This document shows positions 17,819 through 26,588 of a stretch of 64,000 nt of DNA, in pieces. The notes beneath the pieces are model-generated. The model was not told where the DNA came from, made no database searches, and saw only the letters and a list, made by a program, of their open reading frames with translations. The DNA is from an uncultured Arachnia sp. Its GTDB lineage: Bacteria; Actinomycetota; Actinomycetes; Propionibacteriales; Propionibacteriaceae. The stretch spans positions 1 to 64,000 of the forward strand of contig CANLTJ010000001.1 of the NCBI GenBank assembly GCA_947493995.1, in the 5' to 3' direction. Position numbers and translations under genes: made by a program. Numbering within the stretch: position 1 is the stretch's first letter; every line of letters starts with the position of its first letter.

Positions 17819-18804
17819 TGGAACTCTGGAGCCTGCCCTTCATGCAGCGCGCGCTGATAGCGGCGCTCCTCAGCGGCCTGATCGCGCCCGCCATCGGCAT
17901 GTACATCGTGCAGCGCAAGCTGAGCCTTCTGGGCGACGGTCTGGGCCACGTCGCCATCATGGGAGTCGGGCTCGCCTTCCTCACCGGCACCGCCCCACTG
18001 CCGATGGCTGTCGTCACCTGCGTCGTGGGCGCCGTCGTCGTGGAGCTGCTGCGCCAGAAGGGCAAGGCCACCGGGGATCTTGGGCTGGCCATCCTCTTCT
18101 ACGGCGGCATCGCCTCAGGGGTGATGATGGCCGGCATCGCTGGGCAGGGGTCTGCCGGCCTCTCGGCCTACCTCTTCGGGTCCCTCACTTCCGTGAGCTC
18201 AACGGACCTGTGGGTGATCGGCATTTTGGGGGCGATCATCCTCGTGCTCTGCATCGGGCTGTCGCCGCGACTGTTCGCCGTCGCCGTCGACGAGGACTAC
18301 GCACAGGTGCTGGGCATCCGGGTGCAGGTCCTCAACCTGCTGATCGTGGTACTCGCGGCGGTGACGGTCACCATCTCCATGCGCACCGTCGGCCTGCTCC
18401 TCATCAGTGCCCTGATGGTGATTCCAGTGGCCACCTCGCAGCAGCTGTTCGTCGGCTTCAAGGGCGCATTCTTCGGCGCGATGGGCGTCGGTGTGGTGGC
18501 TGCCGCGCTGGGGACCGCAGGCTCGTTCTATCTGGATTCGGCCACGGGCGCCACCATCGTCGTGGTCGCCATCGGCCTCCTGGCACTCTCGTGGATGCTG
18601 GCAGGCCCCCTGAGACGCCGACGCAACTTCATCCCTTACGTCGAGGAGCACCCCGACGCCGTGAACTACCGGCGCGCGGAACACCATGACGACGAGCACG
18701 CCCACACCCCGGGTGTGCAACTCATCCAACACGGCGACCACGTCGACTATGTGCACGACGGGCACCGCCACGCACTCCACGGAGACCACTTTGACGAGCA
18801 CTAA
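17818..18804 (+). CDS. znuB: Zinc ABC transporter, permease with His-rich tail
   Basis: This 328-residue ABC-3 family permease has about eight membrane helices between residues 10 and 260, including the start QRALIAALLSGLIAPAIGMY and the conserved GDGLGHVAIMGVG loop. The C-terminal ~55 residues are a hydrophilic tail with about a dozen His (HHDDEHAH, then HGDHVDYVHDGHRHALHGD), expected on the cytoplasmic side. Such a tail is not needed for transport and may buffer or sense zinc. ATG 17818 overlaps the znuC stop. The zur start codon lies inside the last codons of this gene. Confidence 0.95.
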   Translation: MELWSLPFMQRALIAALLSGLIAPAIGMYIVQRKLSLLGDGLGHVAIMGVGLAFLTGTAPLPMAVVTCVVGAVVVELLRQKGKATGDLGLAILFYGGIASGVMMAGIAGQGSAGLSAYLFGSLTSVSSTDLWVIGILGAIILVLCIGLSPRLFAVAVDEDYAQVLGIRVQVLNLLIVVLAAVTVTISMRTVGLLLISALMVIPVATSQQLFVGFKGAFFGAMGVGVVAAALGTAGSFYLDSATGATIVVVAIGLLALSWMLAGPLRRRRNFIPYVEEHPDAVNYRRAEHHDDEHAHTPGVQLIQHGDHVDYVHDGHRHALHGDHFDEH

Positions 18805-19183
18805 CGCACCCCGCAACACGTGGCAGCGCTCCGCCATCCGCGACTACATGGCCGGGGTGGAGGAGTTCCGCACCGCCAGCCAGATCCACGACGAGCTCAA
18901 ACAGCTGGGCGATCGCATGGGTCTGGCGACGGTGTACCGGGCTCTGCAGACGATGGTGGAGGCCGGTGAGGTGGACACGCTGCGCACCCTCGACGGTGAG
19001 GCGGCCTACCGGAAATGCTCCGACAGCCACCACCACCACCTGGTGTGCCGGAACTGTGGGGCGGCGCAGGAGATTGCCGCCGAGGTCGTGGAGATCTGGG
19101 CTGCGGAGGTGGCCAAACGACACGGGTTCACCGACGTCGGCCACGAGGTGGAGCTCTACGGCCTGTGCGCCGAGTGCTCCTGA
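18791..19183 (+). CDS. zur: Zinc uptake regulator, Fur family
   Basis: The 130-residue repressor probably closes the zinc operon as an autoregulated gene. The start is TTG 18791, overlapping znuB, with GGAG seven bases before it; this gives the length expected for Zur, whereas upstream in-frame codons lie deep inside znuB. The winged helix (TASQIHDELKQLGDRMGLATVYRALQ) is followed by YRKCSDSHHHHLVCRNCG, whose Cys and His residues form the regulatory and structural metal sites, and a second C-x-x-C, LCAEC, at the end. Zur is preferred over Fur because of the operon partners and the Zur-like box at 16025-16039. Confidence 0.93.
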   Translation: MTSTNAPRNTWQRSAIRDYMAGVEEFRTASQIHDELKQLGDRMGLATVYRALQTMVEAGEVDTLRTLDGEAAYRKCSDSHHHHLVCRNCGAAQEIAAEVVEIWAAEVAKRHGFTDVGHEVELYGLCAECS

Positions 19184-19184
19184 T

Positions 19185-19913
19185 TCAGCGCTGCAGGAAG
19201 GGCAGCGAGCGCAGCGCCCGGTCCAGGTGCCACGTTGCATAGGCGGTGACCAGACCGTGGCAACGATTGACCGTTGACGTCGAGATCTCAGCGACGGTTC
19301 CCCAGTCGCCGCTCAGCAGGGCACCGAGATGCAGGAGCGATTCCTCGTCCACACGGGCCGAGGATGGCGGGCGACATCGCGCGCAGACCGTTCCACCGCC
19401 CTGCGGCGAGAACCACAGGTTCGTCTCTCCCACCACGCCACAGTTGGAGCACTCCCCCAGCGTCACCGCCCAGCCGGCGACGGCGAGTGAGCGGAGCAGA
19501 TAGGAATCAACGATGGTGGCCGCCGGGCGCGTCGGGTCCGCCAAGGCCAGGAGGGCCCCGAGCAGCAGCCGGTACTGCGGCAGGGCGGGGGTGCGGTCCT
19601 CCACGACGAGGCGGTCGGCCGCCTCCACGAGCACCTCGGCAGCGGTGAAGCGGTCGTAATCCATGCCCAGCAGTCCGGCGTGCAGTGTCTCCACCTGCGT
19701 CACCACATCCAGCGCTCCACGCCCTTCGGCGAACTGGATGTCGACGTGGCTGAACGGCTCCAACCGGGCTCCGAACTTGCTGCTCGTCCGTCGGACGCCC
19801 CGGGCAACGGCCCGCACCTTGCCGTGCTGGCGGGTGAGAAGACTGATGATGCGATCGGCTTCACCCAACCGGTACGTGCGCAGCACAACGGCTTCGTCAC
19901 GATAGGTGGGCAT
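19185..19913 (-). CDS. recO: DNA repair protein RecO
   Basis: RecO works with RecR to load RecA in recombinational repair. The protein is 242 residues from ATG 19913. I chose this start over ATG 19922 because TAGGAT (19926-19921) lies exactly 7 nt upstream, the leaderless arrangement seen repeatedly here, and because [20 protein letters not shown] begins like the family. An OB fold ([18 protein letters not shown]) precedes the helical part. The zinc site is visible as CSNCG and CARCR around residues 155-180. It converges on zur with one base between stop codons. Confidence 0.94.
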   Translation of the reverse strand: MPTYRDEAVVLRTYRLGEADRIISLLTRQHGKVRAVARGVRRTSSKFGARLEPFSHVDIQFAEGRGALDVVTQVETLHAGLLGMDYDRFTAAEVLVEAADRLVVEDRTPALPQYRLLLGALLALADPTRPAATIVDSYLLRSLAVAGWAVTLGECSNCGVVGETNLWFSPQGGGTVCARCRPPSSARVDEESLLHLGALLSGDWGTVAEISTSTVNRCHGLVTAYATWHLDRALRSLPFLQR

Positions 19914-19920
19914 GCCAGCC

Positions 19921-19952
19921 ATCCTATTTGACCCTTCGAAGCGCGATAGATT
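19921..19952. promoter_or_regulatory. Divergent leaderless promoters of recO and uppS
   Basis: The start codons of recO (19913, minus) and uppS (19960, plus) are 46 bp apart. Each is preceded by a -10-like hexamer at the same distance: TAGGAT (19926-19921) 7 nt before the recO ATG, and TAGATT (19947-19952) 7 nt before the uppS GTG. Neither start has a Shine-Dalgarno sequence. The -35 regions must overlap within the 20 bp between the hexamers, so polymerase at one promoter should hinder the other. Confidence 0.6.
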
Positions 19953-19959
19953 GGTACTC

Positions 19960-20724
19960 GTGGCCGACTCCTACCGCGCACCCACCCCGCATCCCAGCGG
20001 TGCACGTCCCCCGCAGATCCCTGCGGCGCGCCTGCCGCAGCACGTCGCGATCGTCATGGACGGCAACGGCCGCTGGGCCAAGCAGCGGGGCTTGAAGCGA
20101 ACGGAGGGGCACGCGCGAGGAGAGGCGTCCCTCCTCGAGGTCATCCATGGCGCCCTGGAGCTGGGGATCCCGTACTTGTCGGCCTACGCCTTCTCCACCG
20201 AGAACTGGAAACGCTCACCCGACGAGGTGCGCTGGCTGATGGGCTTCAACCGCGACGTCATTCACCGTCGCCGCGACGAGCTCGATGCCCTGGGTGTTCG
20301 CATCCGGTGGGCCGGGCGGCGGCCACGCCTGTGGGGATCGGTCATTCGGGAACTCGAGGATGCGGAGCGGCAGAGCCAGTCCAACACGAAGTTAACTCTG
20401 CAGTTCTGCGTCAATTACGGTGGCCGTGCCGAGATCGTCGACGCCGTGCGGGAGATCGCGCGGCAGGCCAGGGCAGGGAAGCTGGATCCGGAACGCATCA
20501 CCGAGGAGCGTTTCCGCAAGTTCCTCGACGAGCCGGAAATCCCCGACGTCGACCTCTTCGTGCGCAGCTCCGGAGAGCAGCGCACGTCCAACTTCCTACT
20601 GTGGCAATCGGCCTACGCGGAGTTCATCTTCCTGAACCGGCTGTGGCCTGACTTCGATCGGCTGGACCTCTGGGCCGCCGTCGAACAGTACTGTGATCGT
20701 GACCGACGATTCGGCAGCGCCTGA
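19960..20724 (+). CDS. uppS: Isoprenyl transferase (cis-prenyltransferase, UppS family)
   Basis: The enzyme elongates allylic diphosphates with isopentenyl diphosphate to make the lipid carrier for cell-wall synthesis. The protein is 254 residues from GTG 19960. The catalytic Asp is in [38 protein letters not shown] and the C-terminal [20 protein letters not shown] are all hallmark motifs. A short Pro-rich N-terminal tail precedes the fold. No ribosome site is seen, in keeping with leaderless initiation. Whether it makes decaprenyl or a shorter product cannot be read here. Confidence 0.95.
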   Translation: MADSYRAPTPHPSGARPPQIPAARLPQHVAIVMDGNGRWAKQRGLKRTEGHARGEASLLEVIHGALELGIPYLSAYAFSTENWKRSPDEVRWLMGFNRDVIHRRRDELDALGVRIRWAGRRPRLWGSVIRELEDAERQSQSNTKLTLQFCVNYGGRAEIVDAVREIARQARAGKLDPERITEERFRKFLDEPEIPDVDLFVRSSGEQRTSNFLLWQSAYAEFIFLNRLWPDFDRLDLWAAVEQYCDRDRRFGSA

Positions 20725-20735
20725 GGAGTTCCATC

Positions 20736-21299
20736 ATGATCCCCACGACAGTTCCCATCCTGGACGGCACCGTGGTGCGCCTGAGGGCGTGGCGGGACAG
20801 CGACGCACCCCTGATCAAGTCCGTGGCGACGGACCCGCTGATCCCCCTCATCACATCCGTCCCCAGCAGCGGTGATCCCGACGACATTGCCGCCTACCTG
20901 GAGAGACAACGACAACGCGTGATCGAGGGAACCGGCTTCTCCTTCGCCATCGCGGACAAGAGGACGGACGAGGCCATCGGCAACATCGGCCTGTGGACGC
21001 GAGACTTCGACCGTGGCCGACTCACGATCGGATACTGGGTGGCGGAACAGTTCCGCCACAGAGGGCACGCGCAGGACGCGCTGGCCACCCTGACCAGGTG
21101 GGCGGTGAGGCTGCCCGGCGTCGGCCGGCTGCAACTCTTCGTCGAGCCCTGGAACGAGGGTTCCTGGCGCATCGCCGAGGCCTGCAGCTACATGCGGGAA
21201 GGGCTGTTGCGTCAGTGGCAGGCCGTCGGAGACACGCGTCGGGACATGTGGGTCTACAGCCTCATCCCGGATCCTGAAGACCTCGCGGATGCAGGCTGA
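20736..21299 (+). CDS. GNAT-family N-acetyltransferase (RimJ/RimL-like)
   Basis: This 187-residue single-domain acetyltransferase starts at ATG 20736 with GAGGAG upstream and lies 11 bp after uppS, so the two are likely co-transcribed. It carries the RimJ/RimL pattern: VRLRAWRDSDAPLI at the N-terminus, IGNIGLWTRDFDRGRLTIGYWV, and the acetyl-CoA loop QFRHRGHAQDALATLTRWA (Q/R-x-x-G-x-A). The near-C-terminal SYMREGLLRQW matches the usual (GFxxEG) element. The acetylated substrate is unknown. Confidence 0.85.
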   Translation: MIPTTVPILDGTVVRLRAWRDSDAPLIKSVATDPLIPLITSVPSSGDPDDIAAYLERQRQRVIEGTGFSFAIADKRTDEAIGNIGLWTRDFDRGRLTIGYWVAEQFRHRGHAQDALATLTRWAVRLPGVGRLQLFVEPWNEGSWRIAEACSYMREGLLRQWQAVGDTRRDMWVYSLIPDPEDLADAG

Positions 21300-21341
21300 G
21301 ATCCCCCCGGCGAGGGATCGCGGGCGTTCGATCTCTGAGGA

Positions 21342-22199
21342 TCACTTCCCGGCGCCGGCGGTCAGGCCACCGATAAGACGCTTCTCGATGATGCCGAACA
21401 GGATGATGACCGGAACGATCGCGACGATCGCGACGGTGAACAGGTACTGCCAGTCCTGGATGTAGAGGCCCAGGAAGCGAGGCATCGAGACCGTCAACGG
21501 CTGCAGGTCGGGCTGTTGCACCAGGACGAACGCCGCCGCGTATTCGTTCCACGTGTTGACGAACACGAACACGATCGCGGTCACAATTCCAGGCCATACC
21601 AGTGGCAGGGAAATCTTGAACATCGTCTGCAGCCGCCCCAGACCGTCCATCAGCGCCGCCTCATCGACTTCTTTCGGCACCGAGGCGAAGAACGCCTGCA
21701 TGATCCAGATCGCAAAGCTCAGGTTGAACGCACCGTTGATCAGGATCAGTGCCGCCCACACCGTGTAGCCGGTCCATCCGCTGAACTCCTGGAACAGGCC
21801 GACGGCCAGCACCGTGGGCTGCAACATTTGTGTGGTCAATACCAACAGGAGGAACGGCATCCGCCCGGGGAACCTGAATCGTGCGATGTAGTAGGACGCC
21901 GGCGTCGCCACCAGCAGCACGAGCAGGGTTGCCCCGATCGCGATGACGGTGGTGGCCAGCAACGAACTGCCGGGAGCCACGTTGGATGACCACACGTCCA
22001 GGTAGTTGCTGGGCATCGGGTTGCTGGGCAGATAGTTGGGCGGGATGCGCCGCACGTCGCCCTGCGTCTTCAGCGAGGTGATGAGCATCAGCATGTACGG
22101 GAAACTGAAGAACACCACGATGGCGAGGGCGCCGATGCCGATCAACCATGGGTTGGGCCGCTTGTGTATGCCCCCGCGATGGGAATGCTTGGTGGCCAT
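21342..22199 (-). CDS. Sugar ABC transporter permease (MalG/CUT1 type)
   Basis: The protein has 285 residues and six predicted helices. The N-terminus (about 1-20) is His/Lys/Arg-rich and cytoplasmic. The EAA loop that contacts the ATPase reads EVDEAALMDGLGRLQTMFKI, with the downstream LPLVWPG. It is the last gene of a three-gene importer unit, its ATG overlapping the stop of the other permease. The family imports oligosaccharides (CUT1). No ATPase gene follows, so it must pair with an MsiK/MalK-type ATPase encoded elsewhere. Confidence 0.93.
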   Translation of the reverse strand: MATKHSHRGGIHKRPNPWLIGIGALAIVVFFSFPYMLMLITSLKTQGDVRRIPPNYLPSNPMPSNYLDVWSSNVAPGSSLLATTVIAIGATLLVLLVATPASYYIARFRFPGRMPFLLLVLTTQMLQPTVLAVGLFQEFSGWTGYTVWAALILINGAFNLSFAIWIMQAFFASVPKEVDEAALMDGLGRLQTMFKISLPLVWPGIVTAIVFVFVNTWNEYAAAFVLVQQPDLQPLTVSMPRFLGLYIQDWQYLFTVAIVAIVPVIILFGIIEKRLIGGLTAGAGK

Positions 22200-23140
22200 C
22201 AGTCGATCTCCTTCGTGGGCCGGACCACTGCGAGGTAGATGGCGATGATCACGACGCAGAACAGGAAGTTGATTACCGAGAGGGCACTCGCCACGCCGGG
22301 GCCCAGCTGGGCCTTGTACTCGAAGATCAACGTCGTGGTGGTGTGTCCCTCGTGGTATCCGGGGGTGTCGTTCATGATCTGGAGGATCGGCAGTGAGTTG
22401 AAGACGTTGATGATGTTGATCAGGGCCGCCACGGCGATGGCTGGGCGTAGCACCGGCAGCACGATGTGCAGGTAGCGTTGTATCCTGCTGGCGCCATCGA
22501 CGTGGCTCGCCTCGATGATTTCCCCGGGAACCGCTTGGAGTCCCGCGAGAATTGTGTAGGTGCTGAACGGCAGGGACACGTACATCGCAACAAAGACCGA
22601 CGCCCAGAATGCACTCGTCGGATCGTTCGTAAACCCGTAGGCCGCATCCAGGATCCCGGTATCAACCAACAGCCGGTTGAACAGACCGACGTCGGTCTGG
22701 AGGCCGTAGTTGAACACCGTGGTGGTCATGACCACCGATGACGCCCACGGCAGGATGACGAACAGTCTGATGATCTTGCGGAACCGGAAGTTCTGGTTGA
22801 GGAACTGTGCCAACGCGAGCGACAGCAGAAGAGTCACGGCCACCACAACCACAACCCACACGACGGTGTTGATGAGGATGCGGTCAATGGGCACTGTAGG
22901 AAAGGTCAGTGCGCCAGCGGAGCCGAAGTAGTTGTCCCAGCCCACCCATCCCTGTGAACGACCGATTCGGTTGAACCCGACGAATGAGAAGTAGAACAAC
23001 AACGCCGCGGGATACAGCACCACACCGAAAATGAGGATCAGCGTGGGCAACAGCCACGGAATCGCGGCGAGGGTTTCACTCCTTCTCTTCCTGCGCTTCG
23101 ACGGCGCAGTTCCAGTGGCTGCCAGAGCCTGTTCCGACAT
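22199..23140 (-). CDS. Sugar ABC transporter permease (MalF/CUT1 type)
   Basis: The protein has 313 residues. After a basic cytoplasmic start (SKRRKRRSE) the first helix begins at about 27 (IPWLLPTLILIFGVVLYP). Six helices are expected. The EAA loop is EIIEASHVDGASRIQRYLHI followed by VLPVLRPA. It sits 77 bp after the binding-protein gene and overlaps the second permease by one base, which supports equal expression of the two membrane subunits. Confidence 0.93.
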   Translation of the reverse strand: MSEQALAATGTAPSKRRKRRSETLAAIPWLLPTLILIFGVVLYPAALLFYFSFVGFNRIGRSQGWVGWDNYFGSAGALTFPTVPIDRILINTVVWVVVVVAVTLLLSLALAQFLNQNFRFRKIIRLFVILPWASSVVMTTTVFNYGLQTDVGLFNRLLVDTGILDAAYGFTNDPTSAFWASVFVAMYVSLPFSTYTILAGLQAVPGEIIEASHVDGASRIQRYLHIVLPVLRPAIAVAALINIINVFNSLPILQIMNDTPGYHEGHTTTTLIFEYKAQLGPGVASALSVINFLFCVVIIAIYLAVVRPTKEID

Positions 23141-23217
23141 GGTGACTCCACTCCTTGAGGGTCCGTGCTCCGGAGCGGCAGATCACACACCTGACGCCCC
23201 GGAGCGCGGCGGGATGA

Positions 23218-24489
23218 TCAGCTCTGGGCGTCGACCTGGGCCTGAATGTCTTCCAGGACGGTCTCCGGGTCCTCGGACTCCAGGTTGCCCGCTGTGCCCT
23301 GCAGTGCAGCCTGCAGCACGTCCCAGCGCGGGTTGCCCACGGGAAGGAAGGACACCTCACTAAGCGCCTCGTAGAACGGGGCGAAGTGGTCCGCTTCCTC
23401 GGCGGCCTGCTCAATCATGGTGGAGGTGACCGGCATCAGCCCGGTCCCCTGGTACCAGTTCTCGTAGTTCTCATCGTCGTAGAACATGTCCAGGAACGCA
23501 CCGGTGGCTTGCTTGCGATCTTCGTCCTGGTTGTCGAACGCGACGATGAAGTCTGTCACGCCCAGCGCCACGGGTGAGCCGTCCCTCGACGGTACGGGGG
23601 CGAGCTCGTAGTTGATCTCCGGGTAATCGGCATCGGTCTGAGCGAGGACGCCGGTGTGCATCAGCAGCATCGCCAGCCTCCCGTTGTTGAACAGGTCGAC
23701 GGCGTCCTGGCGATTGGTCGAGCCGACGTTGGGCTGTGTGTAGCCCTCGTCGATGAAGCTCTTCATCTCTGTGAACGCTTCGACGGCGTCAGGCTGGTTG
23801 GCCACGAGCTCTTCACCCTGGGCCCACGTGCCGTCGAGACCCCACAACCACAGCGAGGCCTCAACCTGTGCCTCTTCCTCGCCCAGCGGCATACCGTAGG
23901 CGTAGATGTCATCGCCGAGGTCGTTGATCTGTTGCGACGCCGCTTCCAGTTCGTCCCACGTTGACGGCGGTTCTGCGACGCCTGCCTGCTCGAAGAGGTC
24001 GGTGTTGTAGGCCATCATGCGGGCCGAAGCGACGTCAGGGATCGCCCATTGGGTGCCGTCGGCGCCCGTACCGTTCTCCAACAGTGCTGGCTCAATCTTG
24101 TCAAGCGTCTCCTGGCTGACCACCTCGTCGATGGGATACAGCAGTCCGCCGTCCGCTGCCAGCGCGAAGGCATTGTCGTTGAGGATGTCGGGGAGATCGT
24201 TGGACTGAATGCGAGCCTGGACGTTGGACTGGAAATTATCCCAACCCTCGATCTGCAGCGCCACCTCAACATCGGGGTACTCCTCGTTGAACTGGGCGAT
24301 CATCGCCTCCCAATCGCTCCGGGAGGTTTCCGAGTACGACGGGGCGAGAATGCTGATGCTGGTGTCCAGCGATTCGGCGTCGCCATTGCTTCCTGCATCG
24401 CCGCCGCCGCCGTCGTCACCGCCGCACGCCGACAGCGCCAAGGCGCTGGCAACCACGGCGACACTGAACTTGAATACACGCTTGTTCAC
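23218..24489 (-). CDS. Sugar ABC transporter substrate-binding lipoprotein
   Basis: This 423-residue CUT1 solute-binding protein starts at GTG 24489 with GGAAGGA nine bases before it. The signal peptide ends in the lipobox LSACGG, and the Gly/Asp-rich linker that follows tethers the domain. The family core is clear: ISILAPSYSETSRSDWEAMIAQFNEEYPDVEV at the N-terminal lobe (seen in pieces), PDILNDNAFALAADGGLL, and later WYQGTGLMPV. The substrate cannot be told from sequence; many relatives bind di- or oligosaccharides. It is the promoter-proximal gene of the unit with the two permeases. Confidence 0.93.
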   Translation of the reverse strand: MNKRVFKFSVAVVASALALSACGGDDGGGGDAGSNGDAESLDTSISILAPSYSETSRSDWEAMIAQFNEEYPDVEVALQIEGWDNFQSNVQARIQSNDLPDILNDNAFALAADGGLLYPIDEVVSQETLDKIEPALLENGTGADGTQWAIPDVASARMMAYNTDLFEQAGVAEPPSTWDELEAASQQINDLGDDIYAYGMPLGEEEAQVEASLWLWGLDGTWAQGEELVANQPDAVEAFTEMKSFIDEGYTQPNVGSTNRQDAVDLFNNGRLAMLLMHTGVLAQTDADYPEINYELAPVPSRDGSPVALGVTDFIVAFDNQDEDRKQATGAFLDMFYDDENYENWYQGTGLMPVTSTMIEQAAEEADHFAPFYEALSEVSFLPVGNPRWDVLQAALQGTAGNLESEDPETVLEDIQAQVDAQS

Positions 24490-24613
24490 GTGTGGTCCTT
24501 CCTTCGTCAGGTCATGGGAACAACCGAGCCGGTTGATGCACGTCAGCCTAAGGGCAATCCCCACACCGACAGGATATTTCGGGCACTTTTGTGACTGAAT
24601 CGTTGCCGTATGA

Positions 24614-24626
24614 GCAGAAATTCTGC
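24614..24626. promoter_or_regulatory. Perfect 13-bp palindrome upstream of the sugar-importer operon
   Basis: GCAGAAATTCTGC is a perfect dyad around a central A. It lies about 125 bp before the binding-protein GTG and about 65 bp upstream of a possible -10, TAGGCT at 24550-24545. It is in a rare AT-containing patch between the importer and leuA. A sugar-responsive regulator is a natural candidate to bind it, but no regulator gene is adjacent. Confidence 0.35.
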
Positions 24627-24688
24627 AACATTGGCCCATCCGGGAGCGTGCGAACAACCATCTTGCGATGCGTCGGACGTCCGCAACT

Positions 24689-26458
24689 TCAGGGCCGCTG
24701 AGAAGGCACCTCCGACTGCTCCCGGACGGCGCGGTTCACGGCGCTGAGGATCGCTCGCATGGATGCGCTGGTGATGCTCGGGTCCACCCCGACGCCCCAC
24801 AGCACCATCGCGTCGTCACCCTCACCCACTTCACACTCCACGTAGGCGGCGGCCTTCGCGTCGTCGCCGGATTCCAACGCGTGCTCGCTGTAGTCCAGGA
24901 CCGTCACCTTGACGCCGGTCTCCATCAGCGCATCGACGAAGGCCGAGACCGGCCCGTTGCCCTCACCTGAGAGCTCAACGTCGTTGCCGTCGGGATCGTT
25001 GACCACCGCGTTGATGGTGAAGTGGCCGTTCTGTGAGGAGGAACCAGCCGACGTCAGCGCCCAAGCGCCCTCCTCCAGGTACTCGCGCTGGAAGATGTCG
25101 AAGATCTGCTGCGAGCTGACTTCGCCGCCCTTGCTGTCCGTGTGGTCCTGGACCACGCGGCTGAACTCCATCTGCAGGCGACGGGGCAGGTCCATCTTCG
25201 CCTCGGACTTCATCAGGTACGCCATGCCACCCTTGCCCGACTGAGAGTTGACCCGGATGACGGCCTCGTAGGTACGGCCCACGTCGAAGGGATCGATGGG
25301 CAGGTAGGGGGCTTCCCATTCCAGTTCGGCCACAGTCTTGCCCTGTTCGGCGGCCACGTGTTCCAGATACTCCAGCCCCTTCTTGATGGCGTCCTGATGG
25401 GAGCCGGAGAATGCCGTGTACACGAGGTCGCCGGCGTAGGGGTGGCGCGGATGGACGGGCAGACCGGTGCAGTACTCCACGGTGCGTCGCACATGGTCGA
25501 TGTCGGAAAAGTCCAGCTGCGGGTCGATACCCTGGGTGTAGAGGTTCAGCGCCAGCGTGACGAGGTCGACGTTGCCGGTCCGTTCCCCATGGCCGAACAG
25601 ACACCCCTCCACACGATCCGCACCGGCCATCTGACCCAGTTCGGAGGCAGCGACTGCGGTGCCGCGATCATTGTGGGGATGCAGGGACACAACCACGTCG
25701 TCGCGGTTCTTGACGTTGCGGCAGAAGTACTCGATCTGGTCCGCGTAGGTATTCGGTGTGGAACGCTCCACCGTGGCGGGCAGGTTCACGATGATCTCCC
25801 GATCCGCGCTGGGCTGCCAGGTGTCGATGACGGCGTTGCAGACCTCGACGGCGAAGTCGGTGGGCGTCTGCGTGAAGATTTCCGGAGAGTACTGGTAGCC
25901 GAACTCCACGTCGCGCAGATACTTGTCCGCGTACTTCATCACCATCTCGGTGCCGCGGGTGGCCATGTTGATGCACTGGCTCTCGTCGATGTGAAACACC
26001 ACCCGCCGGAACAACTCGGCGGTCGCGTTGTACATGTGGATGTTCGCGCGCTTCGCGCCGATCAGGGATTCCGCCGTGCGGCTGATCAGGTCCTCACGGG
26101 CCTGCGTCAGGACGGAGATGGTGACGTCGTCCGGCACGTGATCGCCCTCGATCAGTGTGCGCACGAAGTCGAAGTCGGTCAGGGAGGCCGACGGGAACCC
26201 AATCTCGATCTCCTTGTACCCCAGCCCCACGAGCAGTTCGAACATCCGCATCTTGCGCGCTGATGTCATGGGGTCGATCAGGGCCTGGTTGCCGTCGCGC
26301 AGGTCAGTGGACAGCCAGCGCGGGGCCTTCGTGATCTTCTGGTCCGGCCACGTCCGGTCCGGTACTTGGACGGGCTCGAATGCGCGGTAGCGATCGACCG
26401 GCATGGGCGTGGGCTGCTGGACGGGCTTTTTCTGAACGCGGGTGGTGAACTGATTCAT
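24689..26458 (-). CDS. leuA: 2-isopropylmalate synthase
   Basis: LeuA condenses 2-ketoisovalerate with acetyl-CoA, the committed step of leucine synthesis. The 589-residue size fits the actinobacterial type-2 enzyme. The catalytic TIM barrel contains LSTDLRDGNQALIDPM with metal-binding Asp, IHMYNATAELFRRVVF, and the metal-binding SLHPHNDRGTAVAASE. A subdomain and the C-terminal leucine-feedback regulatory domain follow (SSSQNGHFTINAVVNDPDG, then AAYVECEVGEG). The ATG at 26458 has GAGGAAG upstream. Expression is probably controlled by the leader peptide and hairpin described separately. Confidence 0.97.
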   Translation of the reverse strand: MNQFTTRVQKKPVQQPTPMPVDRYRAFEPVQVPDRTWPDQKITKAPRWLSTDLRDGNQALIDPMTSARKMRMFELLVGLGYKEIEIGFPSASLTDFDFVRTLIEGDHVPDDVTISVLTQAREDLISRTAESLIGAKRANIHMYNATAELFRRVVFHIDESQCINMATRGTEMVMKYADKYLRDVEFGYQYSPEIFTQTPTDFAVEVCNAVIDTWQPSADREIIVNLPATVERSTPNTYADQIEYFCRNVKNRDDVVVSLHPHNDRGTAVAASELGQMAGADRVEGCLFGHGERTGNVDLVTLALNLYTQGIDPQLDFSDIDHVRRTVEYCTGLPVHPRHPYAGDLVYTAFSGSHQDAIKKGLEYLEHVAAEQGKTVAELEWEAPYLPIDPFDVGRTYEAVIRVNSQSGKGGMAYLMKSEAKMDLPRRLQMEFSRVVQDHTDSKGGEVSSQQIFDIFQREYLEEGAWALTSAGSSSQNGHFTINAVVNDPDGNDVELSGEGNGPVSAFVDALMETGVKVTVLDYSEHALESGDDAKAAAYVECEVGEGDDAMVLWGVGVDPSITSASMRAILSAVNRAVREQSEVPSQRP

Positions 26459-26509
26459 GGTGATGCTTCCTCGGCTGGGATTGTGATTGTCGCCAGACAC
26501 GGCAGATCT

Positions 26510-26553
26510 CCGCAGCGAGGAGGCTGGCAGTTCAGGACTGGGCCTCGCTGCGG
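26510..26553 (-). promoter_or_regulatory. leuA leader hairpin (attenuator)
   Basis: The arms CCGCAGCGAGG (26553-26543) and CCTCGCTGCGG (26520-26510) form a perfect 11-bp stem with a 22-nt loop. The 5' arm falls within codons 10-14 of the leader peptide, just after its three leucine codons. The 3' arm contains UCCUCG, which is also complementary to CGAGGA of the leuA ribosome site (26473-26468). A ribosome stalled on leucine codons could therefore change whether the ribosome site is free. The exact switch is inferred. Confidence 0.65.
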
Positions 26554-26582
26554 CGACGGAGGAGCAAAACTCTCGATGCCAC
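26532..26582 (-). CDS. leuA leader peptide with three consecutive leucine codons
   Basis: A 16-codon frame, GTG start at 26582 and TGA at 26534-26532, encodes MASRVLLLRRRSEAQS. The Leu-Leu-Leu run (TTG CTC CTC) followed by Arg codons is the form known for leucine leader peptides upstream of leuA in actinobacteria. It has no ribosome site; its GTG lies 6 nt after the predicted -10, so it should be read from a leaderless transcript. It ends 73 bp before the leuA ATG and overlaps the 5' arm of the hairpin. Confidence 0.75.
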   Translation of the reverse strand: MASRVLLLRRRSEAQS

Positions 26583-26588
26583 GTGGTG

